Positions 26,652 to 35,725 of a stretch of 64,000 nt of DNA are shown in pieces. Source of the DNA: JBDGYW01 sp964580055 (lineage in GTDB: Bacteria; Gemmatimonadota; Gemmatimonadetes; Gemmatimonadales; GWC2-71-9); contig CAZOJI010000012.1 in the NCBI GenBank assembly GCA_964580055.1, positions 1 through 64,000 of the forward strand, given 5' to 3'. Below the pieces are notes generated by a model, which saw only the letters and a program-made list of their open reading frames with translations, ran no database searches and had not been told where the DNA came from. The position numbers and the translations under genes are program-made. How positions within the stretch are numbered: the first letter of the stretch is position 1; each line of letters opens with the position of its first letter.

Positions 26652-27093
26652 TGGAATGTCAGACAAGCAGAATCGCACCCCAGCCAGGGAAGGCGTATTG
26701 TCCATCATCGCCGCGGATCTGAAAGTGGTTGGTGAACTGGTCACCGACGGGGTCGTCAAGGTTGACGGGCAGGTGCAAGGCAACGTTAAAGCGGAACGAC
26801 AGGTCCTGGTCTCCAAAGGCGGCGTCGTCAAGGGTGACGTTCACAGCAAAGAGGTAATTGTGGGTGGGAGCATCGAGGGATGCGTGTACGCGAGCGGACG
26901 GGTCGAAGTGCAGCCTTCTGCCACGGTCAACGGTGACATCGCGACCAAGCGCATAGTCGTGCACGAGGGCGGAGAAGTGAACGGAAACCTCCGGATGGGA
27001 GAAGCGGAACTCGCCGGGAGCAAACTGAAGCCGTTGAGCGGGCCCGAACGAGCGTCAACGCCGAACAACAAGACTGCCCCAGCTGCTAGCTGA
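26623..27093 (+). CDS. Bactofilin cytoskeletal protein
   Basis: The 156-residue protein has a central bactofilin (DUF583) beta-helix made of short repeats such as VVGELVTDGVVKVDGQVQGNV and HSKEVIVGGSIEGCVYASG. Flexible N- and C-termini flank it, as usual for filaments that polymerise without nucleotide. Two starts are possible. ATG 26623 has AGGAG 8 nt upstream and gives an MAIFSSKE N-terminus typical of the family. ATG 26656 follows AAGGAGGG. I prefer the first. It overlaps the M23 gene, and both close the par operon. Confidence 0.93.
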   Translation: MAIFSSKEGDGMSDKQNRTPAREGVLSIIAADLKVVGELVTDGVVKVDGQVQGNVKAERQVLVSKGGVVKGDVHSKEVIVGGSIEGCVYASGRVEVQPSATVNGDIATKRIVVHEGGEVNGNLRMGEAELAGSKLKPLSGPERASTPNNKTAPAAS

Positions 27094-27171
27094 ATCACCA
27101 TGTATCCACAAGCTCATGTGAATTCTCAAATGACTCCTATAAGTCGTTTCTGTTTAATCGGTTACACGTTC

Positions 27172-27195
27172 AATGTCGTCTCGACATTATATTTT
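27172..27195 (+). terminator. Possible intrinsic terminator after the par-bactofilin operon
   Basis: AATGTCG, loop TCT, CGACATT forms a perfect 7-bp stem, followed by ATATTTT. It lies 79 nt after the bactofilin stop and ~100 nt before the next gene. The stem has low GC, so termination strength is uncertain. Confidence 0.45.
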
Positions 27196-27291
27196 CACTG
27201 TCGCGTCGCTAACGCAATGCTGGCTCGTCGCTGACGGCATCTTTCAGCGGTGTTCGCCTTCTCCAGTCACACCCGTACATCCTGAAACTCA

Positions 27292-28050
27292 ATGTCATCT
27301 GAGCTATCGGACATAACAGAATACCTGGACAAGTACTTGCGGGTGGCCGACGTAGCCGATTCCTTCGAGGCGCTGAACGGCCTTCAAGTAGAAAACCGAG
27401 GATACGTCACCCGAGTGGCGGCTGCTGTAGATGCGTGTCAGGCGACGATCAATGCCGCAGCTGAGCGCGACGCGGACCTCATGCTGGTGCACCACGGGCT
27501 GTTTTGGGGTGGTTTGGAGCCGATAACCGGACGCCACGGACGCAGAGTGAGGATGCTCATCGAGTCCGGGACCGCATTGTACTCAGCCCATATCCCATTG
27601 GATCTGCATCCTGAAGTCGGCAACAACGCGATTTTGGGCAGGGAGCTGGGCCTCTCGGATCCCGAATACTTCGGCGACTATAATGGAGAAAAACTCGGCG
27701 TGGCCGGATCAGTGAGTGCGTCGTTTGCGGAGATCGTAACAACCGTCGGCTACATACTATCCGTGACTCCCACAACGATGCCTTTCGGGCCGGAGAAGAG
27801 TTCACGTGTTGGAATCATCTCCGGCGGTGGTGGAGGCATGATTGCCCAGGCGCGCGATGCGGGAGTGGACACGCTCATTACCGGAGAGGGGAAACATCAT
27901 TCCTATTTCGATGCAGAAGAGTGGGGTCTCAATGTCATCTTCGCGGGACACTACGCCACCGAGACTGTGGGCGTAAAAGCCCTGGCGGAGCACCTGGCCG
28001 AGAAGTTCGAGCTACCTTGGATCTTCATCGACCACCCGACGGGTCTGTGA
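27292..28050 (+). CDS. Nif3-like dinuclear metal-centre protein (GTP cyclohydrolase I type 2 homolog)
   Basis: The 252-residue protein matches the short YbgI/Nif3 form: an N-terminal LNGLQVEN segment, metal-binding VHHGLFWGG, SAHIPLDLHPEVGNNAILGRELGL, and a C-terminal GEGKHHSYFDAEEWGLNVIFAGHYATE with further His/Glu ligands. Members bind two metal ions and form toroidal hexamers; the cellular reaction is not settled. It lies on its own between the par operon and the convergent queG gene. Confidence 0.93.
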   Translation: MSSELSDITEYLDKYLRVADVADSFEALNGLQVENRGYVTRVAAAVDACQATINAAAERDADLMLVHHGLFWGGLEPITGRHGRRVRMLIESGTALYSAHIPLDLHPEVGNNAILGRELGLSDPEYFGDYNGEKLGVAGSVSASFAEIVTTVGYILSVTPTTMPFGPEKSSRVGIISGGGGGMIAQARDAGVDTLITGEGKHHSYFDAEEWGLNVIFAGHYATETVGVKALAEHLAEKFELPWIFIDHPTGL

Positions 28051-28068
28051 TCGCCAACCCGCCGTGGT

Positions 28069-29034
28069 TCATACACGCCTCCCTCCTTTCCGGGAAGCTC
28101 GGTTGTTTTCCAGCGCGATGCCTGCGTTGCGCATCAGGCCATCGTAGCCAGTGCGCTCGAAAGGAGTGTTGCCGAGCCAGCGCTCAAATGTGTCTGCATC
28201 GATATCCGATATTTCACGCAAGTCCAGCAATGCGAGATCGGGATCGAGCTGCAATGCAGGATCGTCCGCAGGCTTGGCAAACTTGCTGTTCCACGGACAA
28301 ACGTCCTGACAGGTATCACAGCCAAGTATCCTGTCGCCCATGCGCTCTCTGAGATTTGCGGGTATCTCCCCCTTGTGCTCAATCGTGAGATAGGAAAGAC
28401 ACCGTCTGCTATCGACCAGTCTCCCGGCCGTGATCGCATGCGTCGGACAACTGTGCACACACCTGTAACAACTCCCGCAGCGATCAGCGGTGAACGGCTC
28501 GTCCAGCTCCAGGTCCAAATTCGTAAGCACAGTGGCAATGAAGAGATGTGAGCCGAATTCGGGGTTGATCAGCATTGCGTTCCGCCCGATCCATCCCAGG
28601 CCCGCTCGCCGCGCAAGCACTCTTTCGGGCACTGGACCGGCATCTACATAAGCCTTCGCTATCGTGCGGCGGTCGCCAAAGGCAACCATGTGTTCGACGA
28701 GTTCCTCGAGCGGCTCGCGCAACGAGTGGTGGTAGTCCGGTCCGCGGGCGTATTTCGCAACCCGTCCCTTGCCTGGTAAATGTGGAGGTTCCTTGGTGTA
28801 GTGATTGCGCAGCACAACTACCGCCCTGGTGGCTCCGGGCAGAATCAACTCTGGCTCGAGCCTTCGAGCAGCCTGGCGATGCATGTAGGTCATCGTAGCG
28901 GCCATTCCGGAGGAGAGCCATCGCTTGTACTGCTGCCCGTGAGGATTCGGGGCCAAATCGCTGATGCCTGCGTCCGTGAAGCCCAGTGCGCTCGCCTTGT
29001 CCTTGATCGCGGCGGACCGATCTCGCGCGTTCAC
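28069..29034 (-). CDS. queG: Epoxyqueuosine reductase QueG
   Basis: The 321-residue protein has an N-terminal cobalamin-binding domain and two [4Fe-4S] motifs: CGSCYRCVHSCPTHAI and GCDTCQDVCPWN. The AGLGWIGRNAMLINPEFGSHLFI segment is a QueG hallmark. It reduces epoxyqueuosine to queuosine at tRNA position 34. The Fe-S demand connects it functionally to the suf operon. With mnmG it makes a second wobble-modification gene in the window. It is convergent with the Nif3-like gene. Confidence 0.96.
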   Translation of the reverse strand: MNARDRSAAIKDKASALGFTDAGISDLAPNPHGQQYKRWLSSGMAATMTYMHRQAARRLEPELILPGATRAVVVLRNHYTKEPPHLPGKGRVAKYARGPDYHHSLREPLEELVEHMVAFGDRRTIAKAYVDAGPVPERVLARRAGLGWIGRNAMLINPEFGSHLFIATVLTNLDLELDEPFTADRCGSCYRCVHSCPTHAITAGRLVDSRRCLSYLTIEHKGEIPANLRERMGDRILGCDTCQDVCPWNSKFAKPADDPALQLDPDLALLDLREISDIDADTFERWLGNTPFERTGYDGLMRNAGIALENNRASRKGGRRV

Positions 29035-29240
29035 CTGGTTTCAACCTCGCAGGTCAACCAGCCGTTGAACGCCCTTTTCATGCGCCGCCTCGATTCGCAA
29101 AGGCGCAGATTCGCCCACCTGATAGAAGCTGAGTGTATTTGGGGCATGTCATGACATCTAACCTGTTTTGAACATGCAGCCAGCGGGTGCCCGCCCGCAA
29201 GCGACTGACTCCGACCGTGACTCTCGTGTATATTGGCGTG

Positions 29241-30392
29241 ATGACAACACCTCCAACTTCCGGCACGCACTACCTGGCGCATTATCGAAGCGAGTTTCCG
29301 ATCTTTGCAGACACGATCTACCTCAACTCCTGCTCTCTCGGCGCCCTATCCACTAGAGCCGAGCAAAGAGTTACGGGCTTTCTCCAGACATGGCACGCTC
29401 GAGGTGCTTCCGCATGGTATGACGAATGGTGGCAAGCGTTGGCGGACGTTCGAACCGGCTATGCGGGCGTCATCGCCTCAAAGAGAGAGGAGATTGCTGT
29501 GCACGCGTCGGTGTCGACGGCGACCTCGGTTGTGGCCGGGGTGCTCGACCAGACCGATCGTCCCAGAATCGTCACTACCAATCTCGATTTTCCGACGGTT
29601 CCCTATCAGTGGCTTGCTAAGCAGCCCGAGGGAGTGGACGTCTTTGTCATCGAGAGTCCTGATGGCATCTCGGTCCCGGTTGATTTGATCGCGGACGCTG
29701 TAGACGAGCGCACAGCTTTGGTGGCAACTTCTCACGTGTACTTCACGACTGGTGCAATCCAAGACGTAAAGGCCGTTGCCGAGGTGGCTCATTCCAATGG
29801 CGCGTTGTGCTTTGTGGACGCGTACCAGAGCGTCGGGCAGCTGCCGCTGGATGTACACGACACAGGAGTGGATTTCCTCTGTTCAGGCGGGCTGAAGTGG
29901 TTGTTGGGTGGTCCAGGTATCGCCTTTCTGTACGTTCGCGAAGACCTCGTCGAAAAACTGCATCCCAAGACCACTGGATGGTTCGCGCACGCACGCCAAT
30001 TCGACTTCGATCCGCTGTCGATTGCATGGCAACCCGACGCGCGCAGGTTCGAGCAGGGTACTCCCTCCTTGGCCGCTGTATTCGCTCAGCTCGGTGGCCT
30101 GGAAGTCATACGTGAGATCGGCATCCCCGCTATCAGAGACGTGGTGCGGGGCCTTACCGACAACCTTGTGGACAGGGCTACGGCTGCCGGACTTGCTCCC
30201 AAAGTAGCCAGCAGCTCCGCAAGCCGCGGCGCGATTGTGATGATCCCAGACGATGATCCGCATTCCTCAGTGCGGCGCCTTGCCGACGCAGGCATCATCG
30301 TTGATGCCCGGCCTGGTCACGTGCGTCTGTCTCCGCATTTCTACAACATTGAGGACGACCATGTCGCAGCCATCTCCATCCTCTCATCCTGA
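29241..30392 (+). CDS. Class V PLP-dependent aminotransferase (kynureninase / isopenicillin epimerase-like)
   Basis: The ATG at 29241 gives 383 residues; an upstream ATG-like start at 29187 adds an unlikely leader. The fold-type I features are SFPIFADTIYLNSCSLG-like N-terminus, a PLP-phosphate Ser/Thr in STATSVV, Asp in FVDAYQSVGQ, and the Schiff-base Lys in SGGLKWLLGGPG. The C-terminus has the ARPGHVRLSPHFYN segment common in kynureninase-related members. No Cys in a desulfurase loop is visible, so it is not a second SufS. It heads a long operon and overlaps the LOG gene by 32 nt. The substrate is unknown. Confidence 0.85.
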   Translation: MTTPPTSGTHYLAHYRSEFPIFADTIYLNSCSLGALSTRAEQRVTGFLQTWHARGASAWYDEWWQALADVRTGYAGVIASKREEIAVHASVSTATSVVAGVLDQTDRPRIVTTNLDFPTVPYQWLAKQPEGVDVFVIESPDGISVPVDLIADAVDERTALVATSHVYFTTGAIQDVKAVAEVAHSNGALCFVDAYQSVGQLPLDVHDTGVDFLCSGGLKWLLGGPGIAFLYVREDLVEKLHPKTTGWFAHARQFDFDPLSIAWQPDARRFEQGTPSLAAVFAQLGGLEVIREIGIPAIRDVVRGLTDNLVDRATAAGLAPKVASSSASRGAIVMIPDDDPHSSVRRLADAGIIVDARPGHVRLSPHFYNIEDDHVAAISILSS

Positions 30393-31131
30393 AGACGAGG
30401 CTCTCGTGGAAGTAAAGGGAGCAACTGCTGACGAGCAACTGCTACGAGTTCCGCCGATATCGGAAAGAAGACGCTTTGTTGACACGGATCCTTGGCGGGT
30501 CCTAAGGATACTCGGCGAGTTCGTGGCCGGATTCGAGGAACTCGCCGACGTGCGGCGTGCCGTGACCTTTTTTGGCTCCGCACGCACCGAGCCGCACGAT
30601 GAAACATACCAGCTCACAGTGGATACGGCGCGACTCCTAGGGCAGCACGGCTTCGCCATAATCACGGGAGCGGGTGGAGGCATCATGGAGGCTGCGAACA
30701 AAGGTGCGAAGGAAGCCGCAGCGCCGTCTATCGGCCTCAACATCGAATTGCCGTTTGAGCAAGTCACGAATCCCTATGTTGATCGCACCGTTGAGTTCCG
30801 CTACTTCTTCGTTCGAAAAACGCTGATGGTGAAATACTCCTCGGCGTTCATCTTTCCGCCGGGTGGCTTCGGTACCCTGGACGAGCTGAGCGAAGTTCTC
30901 ACCCTGAAGCAGACACGCAAGATCGGCAACATGCCGATAGTGCTCATGGGCAGAGAATACTGGCACGGATTGCTCGATTGGCTTTCGAACACGGTTGCGG
31001 CTCAAGGGAAGCTCAGTGGCGAAGATCTGGATCTGTTCGAGGTCACAGATGATCCGCAAAGGGTTCTGGACATCGTTGTAGAATGGTGGCGTCAACGAGA
31101 AACGCCCGGCAATTCACAAGTGACCGGCTAG
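30361..31131 (+). CDS. LOG family protein (TIGR00730-like nucleotide phosphoribohydrolase)
   Basis: The ATG at 30361 gives 256 residues and is internal to the end of the aminotransferase gene. The Rossmann-like fold has GSARTEPHDETY, GAGGGIMEAANKGA and the active-site PPGGFGTLDELSE (PGGxGTxxE). LOG enzymes release bases such as cytokinins from nucleoside monophosphates; bacterial members may also be PpnN-like nucleosidases. The ~40-residue N-terminal extension is polar. It is the second gene of the operon, 4 nt before the deoxyhypusine-synthase-like gene. Confidence 0.88.
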   Translation: MSQPSPSSHPEDEALVEVKGATADEQLLRVPPISERRRFVDTDPWRVLRILGEFVAGFEELADVRRAVTFFGSARTEPHDETYQLTVDTARLLGQHGFAIITGAGGGIMEAANKGAKEAAAPSIGLNIELPFEQVTNPYVDRTVEFRYFFVRKTLMVKYSSAFIFPPGGFGTLDELSEVLTLKQTRKIGNMPIVLMGREYWHGLLDWLSNTVAAQGKLSGEDLDLFEVTDDPQRVLDIVVEWWRQRETPGNSQVTG

Positions 31132-31135
31132 CTAT

Positions 31136-32281
31136 ATGGCGGATGTTTCACACAATCACCTAGGCGGAATGGAGATCGCACCTCCGCCAATTGGGCGAGA
31201 CGCGACGATCCCGGGACTGATCGATAACGCATTCAATGCATACAATGCGGGCAGGTTGAGAGAAGCCTGCCAACTGTTTGCTCAGCGCATGCTCCATGCC
31301 AACACGACCGTGGGAATGAGTCTCGCCGGAGCTCTGACCCCGGCCGGTTTGGGAATGTCGGCGATTGTGCCATTGATTCGTGCCGGGTTTGTCGACTGGA
31401 TAGTGTCCACGGGAGCGAACCTCTATCACGACGCACACTTCGCGCTTGGCCTGCCAATACATAGAGGGTCACCACACCTCGACGACGTGAAGCTGCGAGA
31501 GCAGGGGATAGTGCGGATCTACGACATCGTTTTCTCGTACGACGTACTCTTGCGCACAGATGAATTCATCCGTGAAGTATCGGCGCGCCCGGAGTTTCAG
31601 CGTGAACTGAGTAGCGCCGAGTATCACTACCTTCTGGGAGGCTACCTGCTGGAACGGGAGTGCAACCTGGGCCTGCAGCAGAGATCGATGCTCGCGGTTG
31701 CGCACCAGTGCGGGGTACCAGTATACACCTCCTCGCCCGGCGACTCTTCAATTGGCATGAACGTGGCCGAGCTGGCGCTGTCCGGCCACGATATTCGCTT
31801 CGATATATCCGCGGACGTGAATGAGACGGCTGCTATCGTGCTTGACGCCAAGAGAAATACCGAGGGGAGCGCGGTTCTGCTGGTGGGTGGTGGCAGCCCC
31901 AAGAACTTCGTGCTGCAAACTGAGCCTCAACTTCAGGAAGTCCTGGGCATAGACGAAAAGGGGCATGACTTCTTCCTTCAGCTGACCGATGCACGCGTGG
32001 ACACGGGCGGTCTATCTGGGGCAACGCCGAGCGAGGCGGTTAGCTGGGGCAAAGTCGATCCCGACCAACTGCCAAATGCAGTAGTCTGTTACGTGGATAG
32101 CACAATCGGGCTGCCTTTGCTCACGGCATATTCGCTAGCGCGTTGCCAGGACCGTCCATTGAAGCGGCTCTACGAGAGACGTGCGCATTTGGTCGATTGT
32201 TTGAAAGCGGCACATCGCACTGCCTTAGAGAGCAGAAACGCCGTGCCCCGCGGTACATCACCAAAGACCCACCGAGAATGA
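31136..32281 (+). CDS. Deoxyhypusine synthase-like protein
   Basis: The 381-residue protein has the NAD-binding STGANLYHDAHF segment, SPGDSSIGMN, and the catalytic-lysine motif SGATPSEAVSWGKV (Lys306), which aligns with the essential Lys of eukaryotic deoxyhypusine synthase. It shares NAD-dependent aminobutyl transfer from spermidine. Bacteria lack eIF5A, so members usually act on other acceptors, for example putrescine to form homospermidine (family knowledge, not shown here). It lies 4 nt from the LOG gene and its stop overlaps the fadI start (ATGA). Confidence 0.88.
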   Translation: MADVSHNHLGGMEIAPPPIGRDATIPGLIDNAFNAYNAGRLREACQLFAQRMLHANTTVGMSLAGALTPAGLGMSAIVPLIRAGFVDWIVSTGANLYHDAHFALGLPIHRGSPHLDDVKLREQGIVRIYDIVFSYDVLLRTDEFIREVSARPEFQRELSSAEYHYLLGGYLLERECNLGLQQRSMLAVAHQCGVPVYTSSPGDSSIGMNVAELALSGHDIRFDISADVNETAAIVLDAKRNTEGSAVLLVGGGSPKNFVLQTEPQLQEVLGIDEKGHDFFLQLTDARVDTGGLSGATPSEAVSWGKVDPDQLPNAVVCYVDSTIGLPLLTAYSLARCQDRPLKRLYERRAHLVDCLKAAHRTALESRNAVPRGTSPKTHRE

Positions 32282-33573
32282 CGCGGATTTGCAACCAACC
32301 GAGAGTCGCAATCGTCGCAGGATGCCGGACACCCTTCAGCCGGGCCGGTACATCACTCAGAAACAAGACGGCCGTAGATCTGGCACGGCACGCGGTCGTC
32401 GAACTGATTCACAGGGCGAATCTGGATGGCAATCTCGTTGAGCAGCTCTATTTTGGGCAGGTAGTCGCGAGCCCAATGGTGCCGAACCTGGCGCGAGAAG
32501 TCAGTCTGCTACCGCATTTTCCGAAGACGGTGCCCGCCGCCTCGATAAACGGCGCATGCGCCTCCGCCAACCAGGCAATCGTGCTCGCGCACGATCAGAT
32601 CGCGCTCGGTTATTGCGACGTAGCAATAGCCGGGGGTGCTGAGAGCCTCTCCAATATTCCTGTCCTGCATTCGCAGCATCTCTCCAGCCTCCTGGTTCGG
32701 ATGAGTCGTACCAAATCCGTGGCCGCAAGGGCCCGGCTGCTGGCATCCGTACGTCCCAGCGATGCCGTGCCCGTGACGCCGACGATCACCGAGCCATGCA
32801 CTGGCGAGACAATGGGAGAAGCCGCTGAGAGGATGGCCAAGATCAACTCGATCGCTCGGGAGGATCAAGATCGCTTTGCTTTGCGAAGCCATCGTCTGGC
32901 TGCCGCGGCCGCCCGAGAAGGGCACCTGTCAGCAGAGATCGCCCCGGTTCTGGAGCGCGGACCGGACGGTCCCACATTGGCTGACAACGGTATCCGGCCT
33001 GACACCAGCCTCGAGAAACTGGCGAGCCTGCCTCCGGTATTCGACGAGAGCTACGGCACAGTCACGGCAGGTTCATCCTGCCAGCTCACGGACGGTGCAG
33101 CGGCGATCTTGCTGATGAGCGAACAGGCTGCCCGGAGTCACGGATACGATCCCCTAGCGTTCATTAGATCCTACGCGTTGACCGCAACCGATCCGGGCGG
33201 TCAGCTACTGATGGGCCCGGTATATGCAATTCCGAGCGCTTTGGCTCGGGCGGGCATCGCCTGGAAAAACCTCGGCCTCGTGGAGATGCACGAAGCATTC
33301 GCGGCACAGGCGTTGTCCAACATAAAGGCCATCGAGTCGCAACGCTGGGCGAAAGAACACATGGGTCTTGCTACTGCCATCGGCGAGGTGGATTGGGAAA
33401 TCCTCAACGTCATGGGCGGTTCGATCGCACTTGGCCACCCCTTCGGCGCAACCGGCGCGAGAATAACGCTCACTTTAGCAAACGAGATGGCGAGGCGAGG
33501 CGTGGAGTATGGGCTCCTGTCCGTGTGTACGCAGGGCGGTATGGGCTTCGCCATGGTTTTGGAGCGTCCGTAG
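32278..33573 (+). CDS. fadI: Acetyl-CoA acyltransferase / beta-ketothiolase (FadI-type)
   Basis: The ATG at 32278 overlaps the previous stop and gives 431 residues. Thiolase residues are present: Cys94 in NGACASANQ, His338 in EMHEAFAAQ, GHPFGATG and Cys ~420 in CTQGGMG. The length and the NGACAS motif fit the FadI (trifunctional) branch rather than AtoB. It cleaves 3-ketoacyl-CoA in the last step of beta-oxidation. The fadJ-type gene follows after 1 nt, forming a standard FadI-FadJ pair. Confidence 0.93.
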   Translation: MTRICNQPRVAIVAGCRTPFSRAGTSLRNKTAVDLARHAVVELIHRANLDGNLVEQLYFGQVVASPMVPNLAREVSLLPHFPKTVPAASINGACASANQAIVLAHDQIALGYCDVAIAGGAESLSNIPVLHSQHLSSLLVRMSRTKSVAARARLLASVRPSDAVPVTPTITEPCTGETMGEAAERMAKINSIAREDQDRFALRSHRLAAAAAREGHLSAEIAPVLERGPDGPTLADNGIRPDTSLEKLASLPPVFDESYGTVTAGSSCQLTDGAAAILLMSEQAARSHGYDPLAFIRSYALTATDPGGQLLMGPVYAIPSALARAGIAWKNLGLVEMHEAFAAQALSNIKAIESQRWAKEHMGLATAIGEVDWEILNVMGGSIALGHPFGATGARITLTLANEMARRGVEYGLLSVCTQGGMGFAMVLERP

Positions 33574-33574
33574 G

Positions 33575-35710
33575 TTGGGCTCCTTCAGCAAACGAGTCAG
33601 GGATCACACCGCATGGCTCGAACTGAATGTTCCTGACCGTCCGGTCAATGTCATAACCAGGTCCGTGCGGGAGGAGCTCAGGGCTCTGCTGAATGACTCT
33701 GCAGCCGACCCGGAGATCCATTCCATGATCCTCATATCGCGAAAAGAGGATCACTTCATGGCAGGGGCTGATGTTGAAGAGTTCGCCAGACTGCGTACGC
33801 GACATCAAGCTCTTATGCTCGTTCGCGAGGGTCAAGACCTGGTCAACATGTTGGAAGCCAGCGCCAAGCCGATCGTTGCCGCAATACACGGCGCTTGCTT
33901 GGGAGGTGGGTTGGAGGCGGTGCTTGCCTGCGAATACCGAATCGCGACTAAGCACCACAAGACAGTGTTCCAGCTGCCAGAGGTCCGCTTGGGCATCTTG
34001 CCGGCAGCGGGCGGGTGTCAACTGCTCCCCCGGCTGATCGGATTACGGCGTGCCCTTGAGATGATCCTGACAGGACGTAAGACTGTTGCAGCCGACGCCT
34101 TGCGCTACGGATTGGTGGACGAACTGGTTCATCCGTCAATTGTAGATGACGTGGCATTCAAGGCGTCCCAGCGGCTGGCATCTGGTTGGCGACCCAAGCG
34201 GCACGTCAGCATTCCCGAGAAGTTAGCAGTGGACCGGAACGTACCTGCACGGAACACGATTCTCGGGAGGGCTCGGAAGAACGTTGTGGCAAAGAAAGGC
34301 AGCAATTACCCCGCACCTCTGGCCGCCATCGCAGCGATTGGCCACGGCCTTCAGTACGGCGTGGAGGCAGGACTGGAACACGACGCAGCGTCGTTCTCGG
34401 AATTGGCGATAGGTGATGTTTCCAGGAACTTGGTGCGGCTGTTTTTCGCGGATAAGGCACTCAAGAAGGCATACGCGCCAGAGGGAGGATTCCCCGAACC
34501 GAAGCATGTGAGGAATATCGCTGTAGTCGGCGGAGGTTTCATCGGCTCCGCGATCGCGGGAGTCGCAGCAAGCCATGCCTGTGTGGACGTTCGGATACGG
34601 GACACGTCGACAGAGATAGTGACATCGGCGCTCGAACGTGCTCGCAACATCGGTCTCCGACGGTCCGCCGCCGCCCCGGCGCCGGGATTGGCCGAACGAG
34701 ACTTGGAGGTCCTCATATCGGGAGGTGCCGACTGGGCTGGCTTTGGCCGAGTGGACTTGGTGATCGAAGCGACCACAGAAGATCTCGAAACCAAGCGATA
34801 CGTGTTCGAACAGGTCGAGTCGCACGTGCATCCCGGGTGCGTGATCGCATCGACCACGAGTACACTGCGGATTGCGGAAATTGCCGCGGCAATTGAGAAT
34901 CCTCACCGGGTGCTCGGCATGCACTTCTGTTCGCCAGTGGAGAAAACGCCTCTGGTTGAGGTTGTGGCTCACGAGAAATCGGATCCCGCGGCTATTGCAA
35001 CGGCGGCCGCGTTCGCGCGAAGAATGAAGAAGACCGCAATTGTCGTTCGGGACAGTGCAGGCTTCTGGGTCAACAGACTGCTCGCACCGTACCTCCGCGA
35101 AACCTGGTTGCTATTGGAGGCAGGAGCCGGCCCGCGACAACTGGATTCGGAGATGACCGCGTACGGTTTCCCGGTGGGACCGGTTACCTTGCTGGACGAG
35201 ATCGGTCTCGATGTGGTTTTGGATACCTCGCACAGTCTCTACGAGGCGATCGGCGAGCGTTTGAAGCCACGGGCTGGGCTCGCTCGGATGGTCGGTGAAG
35301 GACGTCTTGGCCGCAAGAGCGGTCGTGGTCTCTACGAGTATCGCCGGGGCAAGCGGAGACACCCGGACGCCAACGCTTTGGAGCTAATTCGCGGGAGCAA
35401 TCCTTGGGATTCCGAGGCCATTGATATCTCAGAGCGACTCATTTACGCGATTTTGAATGAGGCGGCCCGGGCGTTTTCCGAAGAGGTCGTTGGCTGTGCG
35501 CGAGATGGTGACGTGGGTGCGGTCCTCGGTTTCGGTTTCCCGCCGTTCCTGGGAGGGCCCTTGCGTCATACCGATCGGCTTGGCGTCGCCAACGTCGTCG
35601 ATAAGCTGGATGAGTTGCAGAGGTCTTACGGAGATCAGTTCGAACCCGCTCAGCTCCTGGTCGAGATGGCTGGGCTGAATGAGCAATTTCACCACCAAAA
35701 ACACCAATAG
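33575..35710 (+). CDS. fadJ: Multifunctional fatty-acid oxidation enzyme, FadJ-type (enoyl-CoA hydratase / 3-hydroxyacyl-CoA dehydrogenase)
   Basis: The TTG at 33575 directly follows the fadI stop and has GGAG upstream; it gives 711 residues, the FadJ length. Residues ~1-190 are a crotonase domain: MAGADVEEF, HGACLGGGLE (oxyanion hole) and PEVRLGILPAAGG. Residues ~300-480 bind NAD (VGGGFIGSAIAG) and hold the dehydrogenase His in MHFCSPVEKTPLVEV. A C-terminal 3HCDH pair (residues ~490-700) includes GFWVNRLLAPYL. It hydrates enoyl-CoA and oxidises the product, and FadI finishes the cycle. A frame open to 33509 lies within fadI and is unlikely to be used. Confidence 0.93.
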   Translation: MGSFSKRVRDHTAWLELNVPDRPVNVITRSVREELRALLNDSAADPEIHSMILISRKEDHFMAGADVEEFARLRTRHQALMLVREGQDLVNMLEASAKPIVAAIHGACLGGGLEAVLACEYRIATKHHKTVFQLPEVRLGILPAAGGCQLLPRLIGLRRALEMILTGRKTVAADALRYGLVDELVHPSIVDDVAFKASQRLASGWRPKRHVSIPEKLAVDRNVPARNTILGRARKNVVAKKGSNYPAPLAAIAAIGHGLQYGVEAGLEHDAASFSELAIGDVSRNLVRLFFADKALKKAYAPEGGFPEPKHVRNIAVVGGGFIGSAIAGVAASHACVDVRIRDTSTEIVTSALERARNIGLRRSAAAPAPGLAERDLEVLISGGADWAGFGRVDLVIEATTEDLETKRYVFEQVESHVHPGCVIASTTSTLRIAEIAAAIENPHRVLGMHFCSPVEKTPLVEVVAHEKSDPAAIATAAAFARRMKKTAIVVRDSAGFWVNRLLAPYLRETWLLLEAGAGPRQLDSEMTAYGFPVGPVTLLDEIGLDVVLDTSHSLYEAIGERLKPRAGLARMVGEGRLGRKSGRGLYEYRRGKRRHPDANALELIRGSNPWDSEAIDISERLIYAILNEAARAFSEEVVGCARDGDVGAVLGFGFPPFLGGPLRHTDRLGVANVVDKLDELQRSYGDQFEPAQLLVEMAGLNEQFHHQKHQ

Positions 35711-35725
35711 GAACGAAAAGGCATT

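Noticed and set aside
29241..30392. A second cysteine desulfurase
   Set aside because: It lacks the catalytic Cys loop of SufS/IscS and has kynureninase-like features.
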